A stretch of 23,322 bases of DNA from a virus. The notes beneath the pieces were generated by a model. The model was not told the DNA's origin, ran no database searches, and was given only the letters and a program-made list of their open reading frames with translations. Of the stretch, positions 12,223 through 19,430 are shown in pieces. The translations under genes were made by a program, and so were the position numbers. The stretch covers positions 1 through 23,322 of IMG/VR virus record IMGVR_UViG_3300025889_000980. One strand, given 5' to 3'. The stretch's first letter is position 1; every line of letters starts with the position of its first letter.

Positions 12223-12452
12223 GATTCAACTATGTCTTTAGGTACACAACTAAATCTTACATATAACTTTGCATCATTTATTTGTTGTTTAGTTAAATCA
12301 CTTCCAAATAAAATTTCATAACCATCACCCATTCCATTCTTAACACAATCATAATGTGTTTCATGTTCACTTATTACTTGTGGCATAACACATTGAGGTT
12401 GTCCTACTGCACATAACATTATTGTTAGTATATATATTTTTGCTGCTGTCAT
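12219..12452 (-). CDS. Small secreted Cys-containing protein, 77 aa
   Basis: ATG at 12452 overlaps the previous stop (ATGA). The N-terminus has a Sec-like signal: a Lys, then IYILTIMLCAVG. The mature part has Cys at about 21, 36 and 68 that could form a disulfide in the periplasm. There is no good lipobox, so a lipoprotein is unlikely. It is the last gene of the leftward arm, with the 74-72-residue secreted gene just before it. Possible roles are lysis, superinfection exclusion or host envelope change; none is shown by sequence. Confidence 0.65.
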   Translation of the reverse strand: MTAAKIYILTIMLCAVGQPQCVMPQVISEHETHYDCVKNGMGDGYEILFGSDLTKQQINDAKLYVRFSCVPKDIVES

Positions 12453-12667
12453 TTATTTGTTATTATTTTTTTTATTGTTAAACTTCCATCTATATTTTTT
12501 TCAAGTTCTGCTTTTACTTCTCCACACATAAATTTTTTATTATCCATATTCATATTTCTACTACCTTCTCTTTTCATTTTTAAACAAGTAGATAAAGTAT
12601 CTTGTATTCTATGTTCTACAAGTTCCCCATTAATAAACAAACATAAAGCAAATACTAATTTAATCAT
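12449..12667 (-). CDS. Small secreted Cys-containing protein, 72 aa
   Basis: A TTG start at 12673 extends the frame by two residues, but ATG 12667 overlaps the upstream stop exactly as TAATG, so I start there (MIKLVFALCLFING). The N-terminal hydrophobic stretch is a short signal peptide or anchor, followed by LVEHRIQDTLSTCLKMK and KKFMCGEVKAELE with two Cys. I remember similar proteins in marine phage genomes, always uncharacterised. A pair with the next gene, both probably exported. Confidence 0.65.
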   Translation of the reverse strand: MIKLVFALCLFINGELVEHRIQDTLSTCLKMKREGSRNMNMDNKKFMCGEVKAELEKNIDGSLTIKKIITNK

Positions 12668-13380
12668 TACCAAAATTTCATTTTCTTAGCAGCTTTTTTA
12701 CAAGCTTTACTAGTTGATTTAGCTGCATTAGATACAGGAGCAACTACATGATTTCTAATTGGATTCATTACTGGTCTCGTATCAACTGTTATACTTGGAC
12801 TAATAGATACACCAACTCCCAATGCTAATTTAACATCAGCACCTACAGTTAATTTACCATCGTCAACTGTTGCACCTCCTCCAACTTTTGCTCCTATTTG
12901 TGGACCAACAGAAACTGCAGCACCAAGCGATGCATTGTTTCTATCATTCCCAATAGTAGCTGAAGTTCCAACTTCTGCTTTAGCACCTGCAATAGCACCT
13001 GCTTCACCTTTAACACCATTCGTACCTACTTGTCCAGATACTCCAATGTCTGAATATGTTTTAGTTCCTGCATGAACTTCTGTATCTGCTGATACACCAC
13101 TACCAATATTAGTTGATGTACCTGCAGTAGCAGTTGCCCCTGCTTCTACTTTTGTACCTGCTTCAAATTTAGCATTACCATTTTTAGCTTCGGCACTTAC
13201 ACCTGCTTCAGCAACAACATGAGTTTCAGTTTTAGCTTCGCCTGTTGTACCATTTCCCAAACCTCTTTTAGAACTAGCTTCTGCACTAGCACCTGCACTT
13301 ACTCCTGCAGACGCAGAGTTCTTATCACTTGTTGCACCTTTAGTTACTTCTGTTTCTGTTGATGCATTATTTTTTACCAT
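12667..13380 (-). CDS. Gly/Ala/Ser/Thr-rich repetitive protein, 237 aa
   Basis: From residue 20 to 200 the protein is built of short irregular repeats of small residues alternating with Val, Glu, Lys and Thr (VSAEAKNG, FEAGTKVEAGATATAG, VSADTEVHAGTK), a pattern typical of beta-solenoid or fibre-like folds, though a disordered state is also possible. The last 20 residues change to a basic helix (SKACKKAAKKMKF) ending in Trp. There is no signal peptide. ATG 13380 overlaps the previous stop (TAATG), with GGAGAT upstream. It sits between the membrane protein cluster and two secreted proteins. It could be a fibre-like appendage, adhesin or decoration protein. Function unknown. Confidence 0.7.
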   Translation of the reverse strand: MVKNNASTETEVTKGATSDKNSASAGVSAGASAEASSKRGLGNGTTGEAKTETHVVAEAGVSAEAKNGNAKFEAGTKVEAGATATAGTSTNIGSGVSADTEVHAGTKTYSDIGVSGQVGTNGVKGEAGAIAGAKAEVGTSATIGNDRNNASLGAAVSVGPQIGAKVGGGATVDDGKLTVGADVKLALGVGVSISPSITVDTRPVMNPIRNHVVAPVSNAAKSTSKACKKAAKKMKFW

Positions 13381-13754
13381 TATTTATCTCCATTAAGTTT
13401 TCCAATATTTGTTCTTACACTATCTTTTAATTTTTCAGTATCAATTCTTAATCGTTCTACATCTTGTTGTAGTCTTTCAATGTTAACTTTGTTATTCATC
13501 ATACCATCAACTCTTAAAGTTAATTTTTCTAAACCCTCTGCTATATGTTCTAACAACATAAACTGTTCTTGGTCTATTGGTTTCTGTGTACTTGCTTCTA
13601 ATAAATCTTTTTCAAATAATTGGTTCTTAGTTTCTAATTGATTAAGTCTTTCAATTACACCAAATGCAAACCATGCACCTACTACAATTGCAGAAATTAA
13701 ACCTATTAAATTTCTTAAAGGTAAACCAATACTTGTCTTATCACTTATCTTCAT
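13380..13754 (-). CDS. Membrane-anchored coiled-coil protein, 124 aa (spanin- or holin-like)
   Basis: The frame is open from 13787, but GGAGG at 13766-13770 lies ahead of ATG 13754, so I start there (MKISDKTSIGLPL). A single membrane helix at about residues 15-36 (LIGLISAIVVGAWFAFGVI) is followed by a long heptad-rich helix to the C-terminus (LNQLETKNQLFEKDLL, IERLQQDVERLRIDTEKLKD). This N-anchored coiled coil is the shape of an inner-membrane spanin, but no matching outer-membrane lipoprotein gene is embedded or next to it. I recall close relatives in many marine phages. Its last codons Gly-Asp-Lys-stop contain the ribosome binding site of the next gene. Confidence 0.7.
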   Translation of the reverse strand: MKISDKTSIGLPLRNLIGLISAIVVGAWFAFGVIERLNQLETKNQLFEKDLLEASTQKPIDQEQFMLLEHIAEGLEKLTLRVDGMMNNKVNIERLQQDVERLRIDTEKLKDSVRTNIGKLNGDK

Positions 13755-13843
13755 TGTCCAGGTCCTCCAAAAAAAGCTAGTAAACACATTGCTATTATTA
13801 ATATAGCTGTAAACTTATAGTTTATATCTTCAGGTTCTTTCAT
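13751..13843 (-). CDS. Tiny single-membrane-helix protein, 30 aa
   Basis: ATG 13843 to TGA 13751, overlapping the next start as ATGA. After a charged N-terminus (MKEPEDINYK) comes one hydrophobic helix (FTAILIIAMCLLAFF) and the short tail GGPGQ, whose codons carry the GGAGG ribosome binding site for the coiled-coil membrane gene. It may be a mini-holin, a regulator of the lysis proteins, or just a translation leader for the next gene. The upstream ribosome binding site is weak. Confidence 0.5.
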   Translation of the reverse strand: MKEPEDINYKFTAILIIAMCLLAFFGGPGQ

Positions 13844-13859
13844 CCTACAATAGTCCATA

Positions 13860-14033
13860 TTATTTAGTTGCTTTTTTACCTTTATTAATACCCTCTTTAA
13901 TTATATATGATTGAGTACCATTTGCTCCAGTCTCAACTTCTTTCTTTAACTCTTTAACAAAGTTCATTTGTTTAGCTTTCTTCTCTAAAGACTTAATATA
14001 ATTAATTATTTGTTTATGTATTCTTCCTGCCAT
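13860..14033 (-). CDS. Small basic hypothetical protein, 57 aa
   Basis: ATG 14033 follows AAGGAAGAG. The product is Lys-rich and helical (IHKQIINYIKSLEKKAKQM, FVKELKKEVET), with a basic C-terminus (KGKKATK). It overlaps the preceding 49-aa gene by 20 bases. It lies in the cluster of membrane genes but has no membrane segment itself. Function unknown. Confidence 0.6.
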   Translation of the reverse strand: MAGRIHKQIINYIKSLEKKAKQMNFVKELKKEVETGANGTQSYIIKEGINKGKKATK

Positions 14034-14163
14034 CTCTTCTCTTCCTTAGTATATTTACTCTTGAATGCCAACACCAGGTAGTTAACTTAATAGCATAAGT
14101 TTCTATCTTAGATATTATACTATCAAGTCCACCAAAGAAATTATATAACCACTTATCTAACAT
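14014..14163 (-). CDS. Small Trp-rich basic peptide gene, 49 aa
   Basis: ATG 14163 is one base after the stop of the 143-aa membrane protein gene, so translation is probably coupled. The N-terminal half is an amphipathic helix rich in aromatics (MLDKWLYNFFGGLDSIISKI), then TTWCWHSR and a basic tail (RKRRDGRKN). It could bind the membrane surface. It shares 20 bases with the next gene in another frame. Moderate support only, from spacing and open frame. Confidence 0.5.
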   Translation of the reverse strand: MLDKWLYNFFGGLDSIISKIETYAIKLTTWCWHSRVNILRKRRDGRKNT

Positions 14164-14164
14164 C

Positions 14165-14596
14165 TTATTTTTTTACTAACGAACCTCCAAAGTATAAACC
14201 AATAATAGCTGACACTAAGTTAGTATCTAATGGTGTAATGACTAAACTATTAGATGATAATGTTATCCATTTCATTATTTCTTTTTCTGGTAAAAATAAG
14301 AATGAAGGTTTAAATTCTAAGTAGCCTACAATTACACTAGTATCTGGTGAAAATACAGGCATTAGTTTTGGTAATAGTACTATAGCAAATACAGCAGTCA
14401 ATGCTATGATTCTTCTAGTCCATTGGAATCCTACATTCTCATATTCTCTAGCTTCCTTAAAACCTTGTTGTTGTACTTCTGCTCTTTGTATAAGCATCTT
14501 TTGTTCTGCTTGTTTTGCTTTAATGCTTTGCGACCATATACTCATTACTCCTCCGAGTACAGTTGAGCCTAGCATTGTTATCATTTCAAATGGCAT
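14165..14596 (-). CDS. Membrane protein, 143 aa, holin candidate
   Basis: The product has a hydrophobic N-terminal segment (about residues 5-22), a basic and Gln-rich helix (KAKQAEQKMLIQRAEVQQQ), a clear membrane helix at about 63-82 (IIALTAVFAIVLLPKLMPVF) and another hydrophobic stretch at about 126-140. Its size, two or three membrane segments and place directly after the lysozyme-bearing virion gene fit a holin or a virion-entry membrane protein. Holin families are too diverse to confirm by eye. ATG 14596 has an excellent AAGGAG site formed by the last codons of the 1607-aa gene. I have seen relatives in marine podophages without known function. Confidence 0.7.
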   Translation of the reverse strand: MPFEMITMLGSTVLGGVMSIWSQSIKAKQAEQKMLIQRAEVQQQGFKEAREYENVGFQWTRRIIALTAVFAIVLLPKLMPVFSPDTSVIVGYLEFKPSFLFLPEKEIMKWITLSSNSLVITPLDTNLVSAIIGLYFGGSLVKK

Positions 14597-14597
14597 T

Positions 14598-17500
14598 TTA
14601 TTTATCTCCTTTTATTTTTTTAATAATTACTCCTGATGTTCCTATCTTATATTTACTAGGAATTTTTTCTACTTTAAATTTATCACCTAAAATACTTTTA
14701 ATATATTCTTCTAATTCTTTTTGACTATATCCTTTTTGAAAAGTCTTCTTATCTCCCTTACCAAATATCCACCCATCATTAAATGGTGTAGCATTCTTAG
14801 AAGCTTGGGCTGCTTTAGTAACTTCATTACCTCTTGTTGTAATAACAGCTATTCCTTTATCGCTTATTAATTGTGATATTTGTCTAACAACATTACTTCT
14901 TTCCATAGGGTCTTCAATTACATTCAATACATTAGCATTAACAACACCATCTTTAGAAGCAAATCCTTCTTTAAATATAACATCATCTGCTGTTTTATAA
15001 TCAGGTACTTTACCTTTTACTTTTATAATTTTTTCTACTGGAACAAAAGGTTCATGATTAGTTACTATTTTATTTGTAAATTCTTTTGAACCCAAACCTA
15101 AACCAGAACCAAAATCATGTACAGTTTTAACATTAGCATCATCAAATATTTTATTAACTTTTTTATATGTACCTACTGTAGTTGATATTGCTGTATCACC
15201 TCTTTTAACTCCATATTTACTAATTGCTTTTGTTGCTAATTTTGCAGCTAATCCACCTATATTAAATTTTTGTTTTGATAAACTTTTAATTGCGTTAGCT
15301 GTATTATTCATTCTTTCTATAATACCTCTTCTATCTAATGCAACAGCATTATCATATTCTTCATTTCTTAAAAATTCTTTTGCAGCTTTTTCATATTCAC
15401 CTGCATTAATTAAATCTAAAGTTAAAGGACTTCCTGATAAAGAACCTCTAAACCATGAAGATACTAAATTTTGTCTAACATCTAATGGAAATTTATCAAA
15501 GTTTTTTATATTTTTTTTTACTTGAGGAAGTCTTTCATTAATATCTTCTACTAATTGAGCATTAGCCTCAGCTTCAGTAACTGAATCTTCTAATTTATTT
15601 TCATCTCTATAACTACCATACCCACTTGTAACTTTTTCTTCTCCTTTACCTTTATAATTTTTATATCTTTCTTCACCATCAACAATAATTTTTTCACCTA
15701 AACTTTCATAACCTTTTATAATAGGCATATAATCGGCAGCTTCAGGTTTTTTCTTAGGTAATATTATTTCTTTAACTGGTGCTTGTTTTTCACTCTTCTC
15801 AGAAACTAAATCAATTTCTTGTTCTTCATTTTGTTTTAATTCAGTATTTAAACCAGACATACCTACTGTTGCAATATCACCAGTAGATAATTTAAGTGGA
15901 GTTAATTTACGACCTTTGATAGGCATATCACCTCGAACAGTTTTTGCTCCCCATAATTTACTAATCCAATTTCTCCATTCAGGAAAAGGTGCTATGTCTT
16001 TACTAAATTTTTTTAATGCTTTATCAAAATCACCTAATAAAGTTGCTTGTACAATTTCACCTGCACCTCTAGCAATTTGAAAAGCAGGAGCAAACTGATA
16101 CCAAGGTTCTCTTGAACTTGGTCCAACAGTTTTATTAATAAATAAATCAGATAAATAACCTTGTTGTCCTGATAATCTAAATGCTTCAGCAAACCATCTT
16201 TCAGTATTAGGACCAAAGTCTGTTACTACTTCTCCATACTTAGCAAACTCTCTTAGTCCTTGGATACCACCATAAACTGGTATTGCTGCTAGTACTTTTA
16301 TTAAAGTTTTTGTATTACCATTTTCGATTCGTTGTAAAATTTTATTTGTTTGTGCAGATTTTGCCATAGCCCATGACATAAACTGACCCATTAATCTTGA
16401 CCAAGGATTTTGACTTTGTGTAAATAATAATCTGTTTGATATTTGAGGAACTAATGCATCTCTGTTTGATGTTGTAATACCTGCACTATTTAATGCTTTT
16501 TTAAATCTAACATTTTTTATAGCTTCTTCAATAGAATTTGTTTTAGCCATATCTAAAGCTGTTTGAGGTTTAATATTATATCTAGATAAATCTTGTACAA
16601 CTTTTAAACCTTTACCTTTATCTAATGATACTCCATTGCTTACCATTTTAGATAAAGTTTTAGATAACCCATAAGCATCACCAGCACCTACATTATAAGC
16701 AAATCTTCTAGCAAATCCAGTTAACCATTCTAATCCTAATCCTTTAAATGCATAATTGTTAACTTTTTGTGTAACAGTTTCACCCATCCAATTAGCATTG
16801 GTAACAACATTACTACCATCAATACCTAATGGTTTAATTAATCCTTGTCTAATTTCATTTGTTATAGCTAAGTTTAATTCTTTTGCTATTCCTGTTTCAC
16901 CTTTAACAGTAAATGCTGTGTTAATTCCTCTTTGTCCTACAATAGGTAATGCTTTAAACCATGAACTAAACTGTGCTGAGTTTTGAAAAGGTTGAACTAT
17001 ATCACCTAATGATGATATTGTTACTCTACCCAACATATTTAAGTTAGATAAAGTAGAAAGAATTGCAGCACTAGACCTCCATAGACCATCCACTTGTTGA
17101 CCATATCTATCAAAGTATGCATCAATAGTATCAGCAACAAGACTACCTTCTTTAGCTGCAGCTTGATTTGCTTTTTCTACACTTAAACCTGAGTTAACAT
17201 ATTTTTGTTTTATTTGTTCAAAGAAAGGTTTTAATAATTGTCCATTCTCTCCAAACTGTCTAGTAAAAGCTATAGACCTCATAGATTTATTAACTATGTT
17301 AGTTAATATATTAGCAGCATCATTTACTAAATAATTATTTTTTTCTAATACTTCTTCTACTAATTTATAAGGACCATTTAAACTTCTTTCTTGTGAAATA
17401 TGTTCACTAATAGGAGTGTAAACAAACTCTTTACCATATTTAGTTTTAGTAGCACCTGATATTTTTCTATTACCAGTAAATATTTCTGATAATATTTCTC

Positions 17501-19421
17501 TATTAAATACAGAGTCAGTATTATTTCTATGTCCTGCAAAATAAGTTTCAGCAGCTTTCTTAGGGTCTTTATATTTTAAACTTTTAAATATACCTTCTAA
17601 TACTTTTTGGAAAGCTTCAGGGTCTCTATTTATTTTTTCCCAGTTAAATACTCTAGGAAAATAATCTTGTATTTCTGTTTTAGAAAAGAACCCTGCATCA
17701 TTATAAACTTTTTTAAATCCATCTAAGTAATCTTTTATTCCTTTAGCTAATTCTTCTACTCTTGCAGGTGTATCTTTTGTTAACTGTTTTCCTCTAACAA
17801 TAGAAACTGCAGCAGCTTGTTCAGCTTCAGTATAATTACCTTTATTAATTAAATCATATGCTTTACGAGTCCATTCTCTAGTTAATCTATCAGCATTTGA
17901 TACAACAGATTTTTGAGAAACAGATGAATCAATTGTTTCTAATAATAATTTACCTACTTGTTCTGTTGCTCCACCATAAGCTTCTAATTTAGTAGAAGAT
18001 GTAGATGCTGTTAATGCTCTAATTTGTTGTAAAGTATATTTAGTAGCTTCACTATCTATAATACCTAATATTTTATTTTTATCACCTAATGTAAATTTTT
18101 TACTAGCTTGTATGTATTTTTGTGTAGCACCCATTACAGCACCAGCAGTAAACCAATTTAATAATTTAGTATCTTCATCACCAAATAAAACACCAGCAGT
18201 TAATCCTGTTGCTCCACCTACTAAAGGTTTGACTGCTACTGATGTTAAACTTCTAACAGCCCAGTCTACTGAACTTTCTGTTGCTTTTAATTTTTCTAAT
18301 ATTAAACCATCTCTCTTAGCAACTAACTCAGCATACTTTTTAATTTTAGGTTGTTGTGCTTTATATAATTCTGCTTTAGTTTTTTCTAATGCTTTAGTAG
18401 CATCGTTTAGTTGAGTTCTAATATTTATTATTTGTTTACCAAGTGATTCCTGTTTTAACATACCAGGAACATTTGGCTTAGGTTTTTTTCTACCTTTTAA
18501 ACTTCTAATTTTAATTAATAAATTTCTTTTATCTAATAAATTTTTTTCTAATGTTTTAAATTTAGAAACTTCTTTTGATATAGGTGCTACAAAATTTGCA
18601 TTAGACCATTCAATTAAATTTTTACTAGCTGATACAACTTCTTTATCATTTGTTACTGCTCTTAAATTTTTTAATTGAGGTACAGTAATATTTTCTTTCT
18701 TAGCGATTTTATTATCTATATATTCTACAACTTCATCTACTTGTTTTTGTGTAGCTTGTGGTGCATATTTTTTAAATATTTTAGAAACAACAGGAGTTAT
18801 CGGACCTAGGGCTGCACCAAATGTACTTGCTAATCCTACTTTACCATAATCAATTTCACCTTTAGTAGCTAAATCTCTTAAAGCTACATCAGCACCAATA
18901 GTTAAACCACCCATTAAAGATGCCATTTTATAACTCTTCATAGCAGCTCTTCCCCAAGGAGTAGCATATGCTAATATATAACCAGGGTCAAGAATAAGAG
19001 TTGCTATCTCTCCTGCTTTAACAATACCATCATCATCATATTTACCTGAAGCAAATTTCCAATGTTCTTTTTCAATATCTTTTTGTCTTAATGCTTCATT
19101 TTCTAAAATATAATCTTTAAAAGATTTATCTTCATCAAATATATCTTGAACTTTAGCTTTACCTATACGATATATGTTACCAAGTATTTGTGTATTTTTA
19201 TCAAAAGCATATTCTAATTTTTCTAAATTAGATACTTTTATTTCTTCTCCTTGAGAAAAATCAATACCTTCAGTAATAGTATCTTCAACTACAGCTTCAG
19301 CTTTAACTGGCTCTGCTTGTGAAAAATCTAATTCACTTGTTACTTCTTCAGGTTGTGTGTTGGAAAGTTCTTCTGTATTGAGAGGAGTTGCCTGTTCAAA
19401 ACTTAGAGTTTCACTTGACAT
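14598..19421 (-). CDS. Giant internal virion protein with lysozyme-like and methyltransferase-like domains
   Basis: 1607 aa, ATG 19421 after AGGAGA. The N-terminus has three related short motifs (SFEQA 7-11, DFSQA 32-36, DFSQG 54-58). Residues about 100-1200 are mostly helical, with Gly/Ala-rich hydrophobic parts (for example MASLMGGLTIGADVALRDL), as in large ejected core proteins such as T7 gp16. Residues about 1230-1380 resemble phage GH24 lysozyme: Glu1239 in GYES and Thr1265 in VTSGYGSY, but the usual Asp between them is not evident, so activity is uncertain. Residues about 1385-1607 look like a class I methyltransferase: HDFGSGLGLGSKE with Asp1436 as the SAM-binding loop, then VLNVIEDPMERSNVV and GIAVITTRG. 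Likely ejected with the DNA to cross the cell wall. The methyltransferase target is unknown. Neighbours are other virion genes. Confidence 0.85.
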   Translation of the reverse strand: MSSETLSFEQATPLNTEELSNTQPEEVTSELDFSQAEPVKAEAVVEDTITEGIDFSQGEEIKVSNLEKLEYAFDKNTQILGNIYRIGKAKVQDIFDEDKSFKDYILENEALRQKDIEKEHWKFASGKYDDDGIVKAGEIATLILDPGYILAYATPWGRAAMKSYKMASLMGGLTIGADVALRDLATKGEIDYGKVGLASTFGAALGPITPVVSKIFKKYAPQATQKQVDEVVEYIDNKIAKKENITVPQLKNLRAVTNDKEVVSASKNLIEWSNANFVAPISKEVSKFKTLEKNLLDKRNLLIKIRSLKGRKKPKPNVPGMLKQESLGKQIINIRTQLNDATKALEKTKAELYKAQQPKIKKYAELVAKRDGLILEKLKATESSVDWAVRSLTSVAVKPLVGGATGLTAGVLFGDEDTKLLNWFTAGAVMGATQKYIQASKKFTLGDKNKILGIIDSEATKYTLQQIRALTASTSSTKLEAYGGATEQVGKLLLETIDSSVSQKSVVSNADRLTREWTRKAYDLINKGNYTEAEQAAAVSIVRGKQLTKDTPARVEELAKGIKDYLDGFKKVYNDAGFFSKTEIQDYFPRVFNWEKINRDPEAFQKVLEGIFKSLKYKDPKKAAETYFAGHRNNTDSVFNREILSEIFTGNRKISGATKTKYGKEFVYTPISEHISQERSLNGPYKLVEEVLEKNNYLVNDAANILTNIVNKSMRSIAFTRQFGENGQLLKPFFEQIKQKYVNSGLSVEKANQAAAKEGSLVADTIDAYFDRYGQQVDGLWRSSAAILSTLSNLNMLGRVTISSLGDIVQPFQNSAQFSSWFKALPIVGQRGINTAFTVKGETGIAKELNLAITNEIRQGLIKPLGIDGSNVVTNANWMGETVTQKVNNYAFKGLGLEWLTGFARRFAYNVGAGDAYGLSKTLSKMVSNGVSLDKGKGLKVVQDLSRYNIKPQTALDMAKTNSIEEAIKNVRFKKALNSAGITTSNRDALVPQISNRLLFTQSQNPWSRLMGQFMSWAMAKSAQTNKILQRIENGNTKTLIKVLAAIPVYGGIQGLREFAKYGEVVTDFGPNTERWFAEAFRLSGQQGYLSDLFINKTVGPSSREPWYQFAPAFQIARGAGEIVQATLLGDFDKALKKFSKDIAPFPEWRNWISKLWGAKTVRGDMPIKGRKLTPLKLSTGDIATVGMSGLNTELKQNEEQEIDLVSEKSEKQAPVKEIILPKKKPEAADYMPIIKGYESLGEKIIVDGEERYKNYKGKGEEKVTSGYGSYRDENKLEDSVTEAEANAQLVEDINERLPQVKKNIKNFDKFPLDVRQNLVSSWFRGSLSGSPLTLDLINAGEYEKAAKEFLRNEEYDNAVALDRRGIIERMNNTANAIKSLSKQKFNIGGLAAKLATKAISKYGVKRGDTAISTTVGTYKKVNKIFDDANVKTVHDFGSGLGLGSKEFTNKIVTNHEPFVPVEKIIKVKGKVPDYKTADDVIFKEGFASKDGVVNANVLNVIEDPMERSNVVRQISQLISDKGIAVITTRGNEVTKAAQASKNATPFNDGWIFGKGDKKTFQKGYSQKELEEYIKSILGDKFKVEKIPSKYKIGTSGVIIKKIKGDK

Positions 19422-19430
19422 AGTTATCTC

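Noticed and set aside
12667-12673. TTG start two codons upstream for the 72-aa secreted protein
   Set aside because: ATG 12667 gives the TAATG overlap that is the rule in this arm; the TTG would have no separate ribosome binding site.
14406-14636. Plus-strand open frames inside the leftward arm (also near 16756, 18112, 20893, 21026 and 21613)
   Set aside because: All lie opposite well-supported minus-strand genes, have shadow-like composition and lack their own ribosome binding context.
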